From positions 4,402,001-4,466,000 of the forward strand of contig JAWWNJ010000001.1 of NCBI GenBank assembly GCA_037176885.1: 64,000 nucleotides of DNA, given 5' to 3'. A model generated the notes under the pieces. It was not told the DNA's origin. It saw nothing but the letters and a program-made list of their open reading frames with translations, and ran no database searches. Within the stretch, counting starts at the first letter, position 1; each line of letters opens with the position of its first letter. A program made the position numbers and the translations under genes. This stretch comes from Favolaschia claudopus. Taxonomy: Eukaryota > Basidiomycota > Agaricomycetes > Agaricales > Mycenaceae. Shown here one piece after another: positions 10,715 to 22,192 of the stretch.

Positions 10715-11659
10715 GACGGAGAAGAGGAAGGAGGAATCTGCCTAATTTGGTCGGGATCCCGTGAAAATCTCGAATTCTTGTATTTCGTGCAAATTTCGTG
10801 CACTAAATTTCTTTGTCACCTCAGCGGCGTGAATCAACAACATTCAGGTTCACCCGGCCCTCTAGTGTCTCGGTGCGCGGCTCAATCGCAGCCTTCTGAA
10901 TCTACATCATGATGCAAGCGCCCGGATTTTCTCTCTTTCAGTCGACTGCAAGTTCCAAGGGCCACATTCCGCGTCGATTCGACATTCAGAACTGGCCGAG
11001 CCTGATTCGGCTTGTATGCGACGGCAGACGAACAGACTTCTGGTGCATAGTTAGCGGAATCCAGGCGGAATCCGACTCATTCTTCGGTATTCCCGCCATG
11101 GCAATATTTAGTGGCCAATAACATCGTTCTTTGGAGTCTACGGATTCGATCCGTGGAGAGTTCAAATCTCGGCGCTCGCTTCACTGTGTTGCAACTTCCA
11201 TGGACCTCCGATGCGCGGACGATGAAGACCTGGAACTATCGCTCGCTACCGGTTCATCTCATGGACCTCCGGTGTGGATTGGACTTGGATTGGACCCCGT
11301 GTCTCTGTTGTTAGAAATGCAGTAGCTGTCTCTGGGCCAGGGCTCAGAAACAGACCCTCTGTCTCCCGAGTTGGAAAGCGAGGGAGCCCGCAAAATTATA
11401 GGAGTCAGACTTCTTCAGACTTGCGTCGCCAGGGTACGTCATTGGCACTCTTCTTTCCGTGCAATGCTTCCTACCTACCTCAGCACGCTGGAACGCCGAC
11501 TCCAGGGAGCAAAAGAGTGAGTAGGAAAAGATTGCTACCGGCATCGACAATGATTGACGAACTTTGCCGTAAGCTTCTCTGTACAGCGCTGTACGTTGAC
11601 GGCGAAGTGAGTATGCACATATACCAGGTGCTGTGTGAGAAGAGGGCGTCTTGTTTCTT
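10715..11659. other. intergenic; no gene supported
   Basis: Holds the upstream regions of the divergent F-box and membrane-protein genes. A small direct duplication, CATGGACCTCCG, occurs at 11200 and 11260. No other feature is seen. Confidence 0.5.
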
Positions 11660-13003
11660 ATGGCCGCCACCATTGGGCAACTTCGCAGTGCGTTTGGATA
11701 CTCTGCCGCTCAGATTGTGCCCTGATTCCTCGTGTTTCCTTCGCAGTCTTGCTGGGCACTCTGATTCCATTCGCATGCGTGGTCACTTACATTCGATTGT
11801 ACTTCCGATTCATCAGAGGAAAGCTATGGTGGGACGACTTCTGGGCCTTCATTGCAACTCTATGTGGTATTGTCTTCGTCGCGGCCTCTCTGCTGCATAT
11901 TCAGGATGGAGGTGCGCAATTTTTCGATCGTCATGAATGCTGGCGCTGATTCCGTCTAGGCAACATTCCCCAGCATGCTCAAGTGTCCGTGTACTACATG
12001 TGAGACATTTCTGTGCATTCGATTTCCACCTCAATCTCTCTCAGGTGTGCTCAATTCTTCTACGCCGTCGTGTGGTATGTATGGGAAATCGCACCCCTAT
12101 GTTTACGGTGCTCATTCAATCGGTCGCAGGACTGTCCGAATCTCCATGATGTTCACCGTGATACGGCTATCCATCTTTGGGCGCGTACGGCAAACGTTTT
12201 TCCTGATGGTCGCCGTCTTCTTTGCCGTCTGGCTCATACTCTTCGCCCAAGTATGGTGGGTCTGCGAGCGTCAACCCGGATGGAAGGACAAGCCTTCTCC
12301 CCAATGCGCACTCGGGCTGGACGTCGCGATCGCGCAGTTGATTAGTAAGTTTGCACTCCTTCGCAGTATACTCACTGGGACTCAAGTTCATCCCCTCAGC
12401 TGATGTTATCTCCGATCTCATCCTCATTGTCGCACCCATCGGGTTGATCTGGCGGGTCAAGCTGCAACCAGGAATGCAGGTACGGTTACGAACCGTATTC
12501 GCAGCGACGGCAATAGGCACGGCCGTTAGCCTCTATCATGCATTCTGCGTCCTGCGTTACAGCGGCATCCCCGAGTTCACGGCGGCCACATTACAGGTGA
12601 GCTTAGTCTCTGCCCGGTTTTCTTTTTGTTTCCTGTTGATATTCATTTCGAACCCGTTTAGCTCGCCGTGAGCCTCATAGTGGTCAATTTACCCGTGCTC
12701 GTCGCGGTCATCTTTCGCCTCAAATCCGACGACTCCGAGCAGGACAATGTGGAGCCTTTCTCGACGGTTATTTTTGCGGGAACTCGGACGAGGAAAACGG
12801 GCGACATTCTTACGACCTTTGGCGCAGCAACAATGCCGACTCAGTTTGATACGAAAATTAACGTTCGCATAGACCAGTCAACGAAATCTACCTGGACGGA
12901 CAGTGGCGCAGAGGATGGAAGCGAGGGATCAAGAACGGTTGGCTCTGATAAATTAGAACTGAAGTCTTTCGTTGCCCAAGAAGTATACCCTCGACAAGAC
13001 TAA
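11660..13003 (+). CDS. seven-helix membrane protein, fungal rhodopsin-domain family (paralogue A)
   Basis: Seven exons (11660-11687, 11747-11911, 11960-11999, 12045-12074, 12130-12344, 12400-12596, 12662-13003) encode about 338 residues. Hydrophobic segments follow the pattern of the fungal integral-membrane rhodopsin-domain family, for example ILLGTLIPFACVVTYIRL, FAVWLILFAQVWWV and AVSLIVVNLPVLVAVIF. The loop motif RGKLWWDDFWA after helix 2 and WVCERQPGW are characteristic. The C-terminal ~90 residues are hydrophilic and Ser/Thr-rich. The product is expected in the plasma or an internal membrane; its ligand and function are unknown. Exon lengths up to exon 6 are identical to the gene at 14811, so the two arose by tandem duplication. 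It is not a STE3-type pheromone receptor by sequence. Confidence 0.88.
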
Positions 13004-13398
13004 GTTGTACCATATTGAAATCAATACTAGACCGCTGAGACGATAGACGATAGCCAAGTTGTACTATGTAGCCAACGATTTTTTTTCTCCCTTTGAGAAG
13101 GCCGGTTTGATTGCCGGAACTCTCCCACCAACGATGACTTTCCTCGAAATACGGGCCTTCATCTATGGCTTGTGAGACTTCAGCTAGCTTGGGCTCTACC
13201 ACTTAACGAACGATCTTCTTAGTGAAAACCGCCACTGTGAGGTTCTATTGCGCAAGGAAGTTCCACAGCAAGCGACCGACAATCTCACTCTGCTGGACGG
13301 ATGGGCTCAAAAGACTGTAATGACAGTTGGCTATGACTTGAAGCACACAAGCAGGTGCGAATACAGACTGTCATAACCTGCGAATTTCGTTGAGAAAC
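13004..13398. other. intergenic; 3' flank of paralogue A
   Basis: No gene or repeat recognised in this stretch between the membrane protein and the MYND gene. Confidence 0.5.
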
Positions 13399-14237
13399 AT
13401 GGTGAACAGGTGGGAATGCGAAATCTGTGGTGGGTTGCTTGTATTTGCCTGGCATTCACCCGGACTGGAGGAAAGGCTCCAGGGAAACCCGCCCGAGAGA
13501 TGTGGATTGACCCGCGTCCCTCGCTGAACATTTCGGAGCCCCTTGTCGTCCTACATGTACGTGTCGTCTTTACTATATTCGCCGAATTTACGGTGTAGCA
13601 GATTCATCACGTTTGCGAGGCAGGCGGTGGACCATGTCACACCGAAGTCCAAAATCGTGCTCGCGAGCTAGCGTTGAAAGCTGGTGGTGCACTCCCTGCT
13701 CCTTCGATGCCCCTTCCCAAACCTTCGGACGCTCAAATACCTCTTGCAAGTTCGTGCGCCAAATGCGAAGAGGAAAAAACGGGGGCGCCAGGGTTTCCTA
13801 TTAGTCGATGCAGCAGGTGCAAGTTAATCAGGCAAGTGCATAATCAATCCAATAACAGGCTGTTACTTGTTACTGACCTGAGATACAGATACTGCAGGTA
13901 TATCTTGTGGATACGCTGTTCGTGGTTGTCTTGGCTAACAGTCAGCTCAGTATCAAATGCCAGACAGAAGATTGGCCGCGTCACGGAAAGGTGTGTGTTC
14001 AGTGGCTGCGATTAATTATAACGCGTCTTCGTCTCATGTACTCTCTCTGTGTAGATATGTAAAATGATCAAGGAAGTGAACTGGGGGAACGAGGAACAGG
14101 CACCGGCCACAAACCCCGAATCACACTCTGAGACTTCGTCGAGGACGGCAGGCACGTCTCGTCTGGAGCTCATTCAAACAATTATAGCTGCCTTTATATG
14201 TCTTGCTGCCGCCATATACTACATGCGCGCGGGCTAG
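13399..14237 (+). CDS. MYND zinc-finger protein with C-terminal membrane anchor
   Basis: Predicted six-exon gene (13399-13429, 13471-13556, 13599-13831, 13889-13897, 13951-13990, 14055-14237). The N-terminus has a CxxC pair (WECEICGK). A MYND finger follows: CAKC, then CSRCKLIRYC, then CQTEDWPRHGKIC. The CRYC-type core is only produced if a 9-nt micro-exon (ATACTGCAG) is spliced in after a GC-AG intron (donor GCAAGT at 13832). After the finger comes the usual KMIKEVNW and a Ser-rich linker, then a terminal hydrophobic helix (LIQTIIAAFICLAAAIYYM) that would tail-anchor the protein. MYND fingers bind proline-rich partners. The first two introns (41-42 nt) are short, so the 5' half is less certain. 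Confidence 0.72.
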
Positions 14238-14810
14238 CCTCGTTCGAAGTGCTACAGTGGATTTCTATATACCCTGGAGTATGTCTCCGACCAAAGCAAC
14301 TTCGTTCACCTTTGTTCGAGCTCGCCCTGACGCCCCGTGAACGACATGTCTGGGCAGCGGGCTCTCACACGGACAACTGGCGTTACCTGTCAATTTGCCC
14401 TGAAAGTCCCTCTTCCTCGTGAGATCACGCATCTCAGGCTCGTCACCGCCGACGACACCCTGCGTTTAGCGGCCTTTTCATCCCGGCAAGGATACGCGGT
14501 GCACAGGAACAATTGCGACTTGATGGTGTCCAAACAATGGTTCCGGGTGAGACGAAAGAAAGAAGAAAGATTTCAGTCCCCACCAGTCAGTATCCTTGCT
14601 GCTCAAGGACCCTGTGCCCCCGAAATACTCTCCATCCCGTCGCCGCGTTCAGTGCACGGGCCCGAATCCTTGAATGATCTTGCTCCCAGGCCGCGCTAAG
14701 TTATGTACAGGCTGTTAGCCGGTTGCCGTCGTACGTTGGCGGCGTATCGCGCTTGAAGACGCCGTCACAGGCTTGCCTTGCCCTGGCTTGCCTCCTTGTC
14801 TCCTTGGGTC
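14238..14810. other. intergenic; 5' flank of paralogue B
   Basis: An unassigned open frame (14337-14699) is present but has no recognisable domain. No repeat or RNA gene seen. Confidence 0.45.
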
Positions 14811-16162
14811 ATGACCGCCACCGTTGAGCAACTTCGCAGTAAGCCTCCCCTGCGCATCCTAGGGCGCTTGATACTTTACTACGACAGACGCATGCTAATG
14901 GCCACCTTCCAGTTCTGCTCGCCGTCCTCACTCCATTCGCATGCTTGGTCACTTACACCCGTCTCTACTTTCGCTTTGCTAGAGGAAGATTCTGGTGGGA
15001 TGACTTCTGGGCTTTCGTGGCCACCCTCTGTGGCATCGTTTTCCTCGCGGCATCTCTGCTACTCTTGAAGGACCCTGGTATTCTATATCACTGATGACAA
15101 AGCGCTTCCGCTCACTTCACCGTGCTCAAGGGAGTCTTCCCCGACATACCAAGATAGCGGTGTACTATTTGTGAGCTCATCTGGGTTTCTGTCGGTACCG
15201 TCAGCTCATATGTCCCAGATGTGCCCAATTCTTCTACGCCGTTGTTTGGTACGCACACGCCCACGCTCCTGCTGTCTTCTGCTTTGCTCATTCAATCGCA
15301 GGACCGTCCGGATATCCATGATGTTCACCGTGATTCGACTCTCCATCTTCGGAAAACTGCGACAGATGTTTTTCCTGATGGTGTTCGTGTTCTTCGGAGT
15401 TTGGGCCATACTTTTCGCTCAAGTATGGTGGGTATGCGAAAGACAAACGGGATGGAAGGATCAGCCGATTCCTATGTGTGGTTTGGGCTCCCGCGTGGCG
15501 ATTGCGCAAGTGTTCAGTCAGTCTGCACCTTTTCATAATTTTTTCCTTCTCCAACTGAAGTCGTTCGTCCGCTAGCTGATGTCGTAACGGGTCTCATACT
15601 CGTCCTCGCATCTCTCGCTTTGATCTGGCGAGTCGAGCTACAGCCGGGAACGCGGCTGCGTCTGCAGGCGGTATTCGCCTCGACATCACTAGGTACCGCC
15701 GTGTCCCTCTACCATGCCTATTGTGTCCTCCGTTACGGTGGGATCCCCGAGTTCACTGCAGCTATAGTGCAGGTAAGTCATCTGTTTCTTCACGTCGTGG
15801 TCTCGCGCCCTCATCACTTATTCTAGCTCACCGTCACCCTCATCGTGGTCAACTTACCCGCCCTCGTCGCCGTCATCTTCCGAGTGAAATCCGACTCGGA
15901 CTCGGACAATCTGGAACCCTTCTCAATCACAGTCTTCAACCCCAGTAACCGGACCAAGAGGGACATTTTATCGACTTTCGGTGCATCAACCATGCCGACA
16001 AGTCAAGCATCAGAGACAAAATTGAACGTCAAGATAGTGAGGACGACTTGGATTGAGGATTTGGATGGATATCACGGGAGGCAGGACAGTGTCAGTTCTA
16101 CGGCCAAGGTACTGGGGGAGATGAAGTCTTTCGGGAGTCGGGATACATTGTTTTCTCGATGA
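14811..16162 (+). CDS. seven-helix membrane protein, fungal rhodopsin-domain family (paralogue B)
   Basis: Seven exons (14811-14838, 14913-15077, 15131-15170, 15219-15248, 15302-15516, 15576-15772, 15827-16162) encode about 336 residues. All first six exons have exactly the same length as in the gene at 11660, and the proteins align from MTATVEQLRILLAVLTPFAC to the GDILSTFGASTMPT tail block. The motifs GRFWWDDFWAF and WVCERQTGW are kept. Introns differ in sequence and length, so the duplication is not very recent. Role and ligand unknown. A MYND gene lies between the two copies in the same orientation. Confidence 0.88.
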
Positions 16163-16409
16163 GACTGGCTTGTACTACGATGGCACATGAAAAAATCTAG
16201 ACCGCGTCGTCCGAAAACGGCGAGCTTTCCAGGAGACTAAATAAATACCCCGAGCTCCTGCTTGAATGTTTGCTTTGTTTCTACGTGGATGGACCTACAT
16301 CGGGAATAATACTTTGCCGGTGCCCGCGCTCATAAGCGAAGTCTTCTGAATTCTTCCCATTGCACTTCTCGGGCCTCCGCCGGGAAGCATCCAAGAAGCA
16401 TCCTATATA

Positions 16410-17556
16410 ATGGCCGCGCAACAAATTCTGTCTCGCCCACAGGCCACAGCTATGTCTTCCCAGATCCAAACCGACGCCAGAACTCTACACTCATCCGACG
16501 GGACCGTCATCTTCGCTGAGGCCACTGGCTCTCCCAAAAACCCTTCCGTCGTGCTCATATCTGGGCTATCTTTGAGTGGATGTGTCTTTGACGATCTCTG
16601 TGCCGATCCGCGACTCTTGGAGAAATTATACATCGTCAGGCTGAACCTGTTCCTTTGTGGTGTGGCGATCTCGTCGCTGAACAAGCGATCTGTAGGTACG
16701 CTATGATGTTCGAGGCCATGGACGAAGCGGGAAGCCTACCACCGAGACTGCGTATGAGAGCAAGATGTTTGCGGATGATTTCAAGACTGTGACGGATGCG
16801 TTCAAGCTGGTCAGGCCTGTTCTGGCGGGGTGGTGAGTCGAAATTTTATTTAGGCTCCCCAGATAATCTTATGCCGATGCAGGAGCATGGGATGTACGTT
16901 ACTCACAAGTGCATTGAGACTTTCTTGACCCATGCATGATACAGCGGCCATGGCGACCGACGTCGCAGCCCATTTGCCTCCCGCGACACTCTCCGGAGTA
17001 GTCTATCTCGCAGGAGTCCCTTGCACTGGCGAAATCCTTGGAGAATTAGCTGGGCCTGGCGTCGCAAATGCCCTACCGGGACTCATCACAACCACCGACG
17101 TCGTCACATTCCAAAAGTCCTCTGCACTCTTCGTCGACAAGGTATTCGCAGCGCCAGAGAAAGTGCCTTACAAGATCTGGTGTCTGCACGCGGGCCATAG
17201 CTTGACGCCAGAGATCATGACGCTGACTTTAGGTCGTAAGATGGATATCGAGCCGCTCCGCCAAGCGGGTAAGGAAGGGTTGCCCTTGTTGATCATTCAA
17301 GGAACGGCGGACGGCCATCGTGTTGGGGCGCAGAAAACGGTGGAGGAGGTTATGAAGCCGTACTTCAAAAATTTCGAGTGCATTTGGCTGGAAGGTCGGG
17401 GTCACGCTTTGCATGTCGAATGCCCCGATGACATTGTGCGTCCCCTCATTCGCTTTACTGAGTCCTATGGTGGTAAGGTGAATATTTCGACGCCTGGTAC
17501 ACATTTACGCCACAAACTAACGGCCACCAAAAATTTAGGATTACCGGGGGGCATAA
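16410..17556 (+). CDS. alpha/beta hydrolase (paralogue 1)
   Basis: Five exons (16410-16634, 16696-16832, 16883-16893, 16945-17477, 17539-17556) encode about 307 residues. The oxyanion strand block VVLISGLSLSGCVFDD is followed by RYDVRGHGRSGKP. The nucleophile elbow GWSMG is assembled from three exons, the middle one only 11 nt long. The acid residue is probably in IQGTADGHR and the histidine in GRGHALH, completing a Ser-Asp-His triad. There is no signal peptide, so a cytosolic esterase or epoxide-hydrolase-like enzyme is likely; the substrate is unknown. An in-frame ATG at 16453 (MSSQIQTD) is an alternative start. The intron at 17478-17538 uses a normal GT donor, in contrast to its paralogue. 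Confidence 0.87.
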
Positions 17557-17974
17557 GAAGGCAATTATCATTTTGGGCTGCACCATAGCTTGATATTGCC
17601 GCTGTATTGAGATAACGAACTCGTTCATGTGCATTCAAATGCCCTTTGTCGCAAGAAAAACCTGTTATGGTCAGCGCCAAGGTAGAAATCAAGGTTTCAA
17701 ATATGCTTCACTGCCAACCTCGTCGATATGAACTCATGACCTCTCAACCCTAGTCGCTAGTGGCCGCCGACATGGGGATCCGAGTCCAGCTGAGTTGACT
17801 GTTCAGGCCCAAGCGGCGTTGGCCACCATCAATGAAGCCATCCCCGACATCTTCCCACGCTCCCGTCCGCTAGGTCACCCGCTACGATCGCGATGTGAAA
17901 CACGCCAAAAAGGACGCCATAATGCGCCGAAAACACCTGAATAACAGTTACCCCCGCTCTTCATCTCCCCCACC
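17557..17974. other. intergenic between tandem hydrolases
   Basis: No gene, repeat or RNA recognised. It holds the terminator of paralogue 1 and the promoter of paralogue 2. Confidence 0.5.
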
Positions 17975-19075
17975 ATGTCCCCCCCTCCAAGCGACTTCAA
18001 AACCCTTACCGCTTCGGACGGCCACACCATTTTTTCTGAAGCTACTGGCTCTCCCTCTAACCCTCACGTCGTTCTTATTTCTGGTCTGACTTTGAGCGGC
18101 TGTGTTTTCGACGATTTTTGTGCGGACGAGAGACTCCTGGATAAATTATACATTGTAGGTGAGCGACGAAATGGGGGGACAGATAATTGATGGCATTCAG
18201 GTACGGTACGACGTCCGTGGCCATGGCCGCAGCGGAAAACCCACCACGGCGGCAGCATATGAATCCAAGCTATTCGCGGACGATTTCAAGACGGTAATGG
18301 ACGCGTATAAGCTCGTCAAACCAGTCTTGGTGGGATGGTAAGTAAAATTTTCACCAGTACATAATGATGGAGACTTACCTATTCATATTTCACAGGAGCA
18401 TGGGCGGTACGCTGGCCAAAGCCGTAAAACACTCTCGCTAATAAGTAGTAACCCGTTCATTTCACAGCCGCCATGGCAGCCGACGTAGTCGCGCATCTCC
18501 CCCCGGCAATCGTCTCTGGCGTAATCTACCTCTCGGGCGTCCCCTGCACAGGCGAGCTTCTCATGCAAATCGCTGGGCCAGGCGTCACCCCTGCCGTCCC
18601 CGGCCTCACGTCAAACGAGAACGTCCTTGAATTCCAAAAGTCTTCCACTCTCTTCGTCCAAAAACTCTTCGCCTCACCCGAAACAGTACCATACAAAGAT
18701 TGGTGCTTGTACATGGGCCACAGCCTGAGCCCCGAGATCATGTCTTTGACTCTTGGTCGTACAATGGACATCGAGCCTCTGCGCAAAGCCGGGAAGGAGG
18801 GCCTCCCACTCTTGATGATACAAGGCACGGCAGACGCGCACCGTATCGACGCGCCGAAAGGCATTGAGGAAGTTATGAAACCCTATTTCACGAACTACGA
18901 GTGCATTTGGTTGGAAGGACGCGGGCATGCTTTGCACTACGAATGCCCGGATGAGATTATCCGTCCCCTCATTCGATTTACGGAAACTTATGCCGGCAAG
19001 GCGAGTAGAATTTTCGCTCTCATCAACGAATGCATCCAAGCTGACCGGCTGCACATTCAGGATTATCGTTCATAA
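17975..19075 (+). CDS. alpha/beta hydrolase (paralogue 2)
   Basis: Five exons (17975-18154, 18201-18337, 18396-18406, 18468-19000, 19061-19075) encode about 291 residues. Exons 2, 3 and 4 have the same lengths (137, 11 and 533 nt) as in the upstream gene, and the proteins align throughout: ISGLTLSGCVFDD, RYDVRGHGRSGKP, GWSMGAAMAADV, IQGTADAHR, GRGHALH. The catalytic Ser, Asp and His positions are kept. The last intron starts with GC (AAG|GCGAGT at 19001) where the paralogue has GT, yet both give a KDYR C-terminus. Its N-terminus is 16 residues shorter. Confidence 0.87.
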
Positions 19076-19500
19076 AGCACACTGACCAGGAGAGCACTGC
19101 GTCATAATCTTATTTGTAGCGAGCAGTATCCTTATAACTTTTCGTAATGTGTATCTACCTCCCTCTGGGAATGATCTCTATATGTCGCTTTAAATTTCAT
19201 CCGAAATTTTCAGTGTTTGAGCGGGTCGAGCGATCCATGCCGTCGACAGTACCCGAATTGCTGGCTGGCGTACACGGTTAAGGAAACGACGTGGCGAATA
19301 CGCAAGGGCGAAAAAAAGTCGAATAACATAACGGTCTGTGACTTTATGAAGGGCTACAGAACTGAAGCGATGCGATGATACTACAGCCAATATACGAATA
19401 TGTATCATGGTATCATGCGAGTAGAGTAAGAAAGCCGCGAGGCATTATACGTCCGTAGTGTAGCAAAGTTCCGAGTATGTAGCAAAGTATGTCAAGTAAC
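19076..19500. other. intergenic, edge of the long repeated unit
   Basis: No gene seen. Homology to the second long repeat copy fades here, so the exact end of the repeat is not resolved. Confidence 0.4.
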
Positions 19501-20439
19501 AGCGGAGGAGTACATAGCTATGGTCAAGTCATTTCCGAGCGACACGACGACAGGGTGAGGGGAGGAGAGCCCTGAAGGTGAAGGACAGCTGCCCACATCG
19601 CGTCAGAGAGCAAAAAACGCCGAAGAAAAGAAAAGAACGCACAATGCGAGACAGCAGGAAACCACAGGCAAGACGAGAACAGGAAAGCAAGAAGAGGATC
19701 AACGAAAGCTAGAAGGCGCGGCGGCGAAAGCGAAGGCGATAGAAGGAAAACGACGCGATGAAAGGCGAAGCAGTCACGCACGACACGAAAGCGACATGAC
19801 GCGACCGGATAGTACGAGAGCACAAAGCGGAAGTTGCGGGAGGCACGACCAAATGAAAACGTTGTGTGTCAAACAGGATTGAGACTGCAAAGAAGGAAGA
19901 CCGATAGGTTGATAGGGATCCATAGCACGGTCGACGGCATCGGAATGGTAGCACCAACAGCATGCGACGAAGTGCGAGTGAGGGAGGACGACATAGACGG
20001 GATAGCTATGGAAAAGATATAAGCGATCGATTCTGACGAGGAGAAGCAGTGCGTACCATTGACGAGACATTAGTGAAACCGACAGAGCAGGCACCTTTGC
20101 AAAAAGAAAAGCGGAGAAGAAAGCAGTTGCGAATTGAAAACAAAGCGACGAGAGAGATAACGAGCTCGAATGAGACAAGGGTGCGTAGCGGTTTGCGATA
20201 CAGAAGGATTGACCGATGAGGATACAGTGGCGGAGGTGAATACAGTGCGGTGCTGCGGCCGGGGTTACAGTCGCCGGAAGATTGAGAGCGCGAGGGCGAG
20301 ACTCGAGTGGTAATACAGATGCGGAGGAGAAACATCTAGACAACATTGAGCAAGTAAGGAGGAAGACAGCAAAAGAAGACATACAACAATACAAGCAAGT
20401 CTGACATACAATGGACGGCCAGAGGCGAGTTGTGGGTGG

Positions 20440-21180
20440 AGGCGGCCTAAGGCGAGGCGAGCAAGGAGAACGTCGTTGGTGAGGGAGCGTCGTCGGAAAG
20501 GGAGCGTCGATGCCAAAGACTGTCAATGATAGCAAATGTGCGTGGTTGGCGAGATGGTAGAATGTGGATCTGTAGGCAATAATCAGACAAGGCCCGCGCA
20601 TCATGAAACGACGCACATACCATCGGTAAAGACAGGACGGCATGGAACGCCAAGGGCGGACCCAAGCCAAGCGGGGCGGATCTCGCAATGAAAGAGCGTG
20701 ATGAAGGAGCGTGATGTCGAGCGGCGGTAGCGCGTTGACAAATGAGCGTCGGAGGGGAAGGAGCGTCATTGGAGAGAGTGTCGATGGTAAAAGAGCGTCG
20801 TTGGTGTAGATATTCGGTAGTAACCGGTGTCCGTGGTGAGAAGGAGCGACAGTGGACCTGTAGGCGGAGATCAATCGAAGTCCCAGCAAGTACGAAAGAA
20901 AGACGGACGGACCATTTGTAAAGACAGGACGGCAAGACTCTGCACAGGCCAGTCAAGCCAACGGGCGGCGGTAAAGGAGCGTGATGCCAATTGGCGGTGG
21001 TTTCAAACGAATGTGGGGCTCATGAACGAGCGTCATGGTACAAAGGAGGGAAAGCGTAGTGAATCTGTACATACCAGTCAGCCAGTGCTCGCTGAAGATA
21101 CACGAACGACGTACCAAGAATCATGTGCTAGTAGGGACACAACGGCGAGCAGAAACGCCAACGAAATTCAGGACTGACGG
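20440..21180. repeat. tandem ~290-bp repeats in the tail of copy 1
   Basis: The phrase GTAAAGACAGGACGGCA occurs at about 20626 and 20918, each preceded by a GTGGA(T/C)CTGTAGGC block and followed by GGAGCGTGATG-type sequence. A third, shorter partial unit begins near 21059. Copy 2 has an analogous ~225-bp duplication. Confidence 0.65.
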
Positions 21181-22192
21181 GGGCAGGTGGATCTAGGGAG
21201 CGTCGTGGTGGAAGGACCGAATGAATAGTCTGAACGTACATCGTATATTAGTGAGAGGCCAACCAAGAGGGTGAAGGACGCACCCGCAGCAAAACCGAAA
21301 AGGCGAGGTCGCCCGAAGTGCAAAAGAGTGCCGCCCCCGAGGAGCCGGTGCAGCTGAGGATACGGGAGAATGACAGACGGGTACTGCGCATAAAGGAGGT
21401 CAACGAGATACAGCGGTGAAAGAGAACAAGACATACGGAGATTGTACCGAGACCAAGCAGGGATCGCGAAACGACAGGACGGCAGAAACTTGCCACGAGG
21501 AGACTAAAGCAAGCCACGGCGGGGGAGGAGGACCGAGGAAGGAGGGCTAGGGAGGCGGGAGAAGGAGCCACATCAAGCAAGTAAAGTCCTACGTTCGCGT
21601 CAGGAACAGGCATACATTATTAAGGGAGGGCAAAGACGAACCGATTCTAAGCAACGTCCGAGTCTATGCAGGCCGAGTCCTAAGCAAATATTCTTTATAT
21701 CGAGCACATCACCGTCCTGAACGCGGGCGGTAAGTTAGCAGGCCCTAAGATAGAGTTCACACAAAGCGATGTCTCACCCCAATCTAAGCAATAGAAATTG
21801 TGGTCCAGTATCAAGCAATAGTGGTGTGGAATTCCTAAGGATAGCATTAGTGACGCGGAGGCAGAAGAGCAAAGGGACAGACCATATCGAGCATGTTTCT
21901 AATGGGGCACATTGCGGCCAGAGATCTACCAGAAGATGAGCAGGTGAGACCAAGGCGTGGACGTGAGCGTACAGAGATGTGTAGATCAAGCAGTGCGTAA
22001 ATTACGGGGAGCATCGAACTATCAAAAATAATTTAGTGGGTACGGGAAACGCGGCGGGAGACAGACATACGATTTGAAGAGATAAGGAGAAATGGAAAAC
22101 CCAGTCTTGGATGTCGTTTATTCTGGCAGCTCGTCAGCTCAAAGGACAAGGAAGCCCAAGCAGAAGACAGACCTGATATGTAAAGCCACAAT

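Noticed and set aside
11660..16162. STE3-type pheromone receptor near the pheromone gene
   Set aside because: The seven-helix proteins carry the WWDDFWA and WVCERQ blocks of the fungal rhodopsin-domain family, not STE3 signatures.
19774..20889. Long minus-strand ORF (371 codons) in the repeat tail
   Set aside because: It is Ser/Leu/Pro/Cys/His-rich as expected from translating skewed pyrimidine-rich repeats, covers tandem repeats and has no counterpart frame kept in copy 2.
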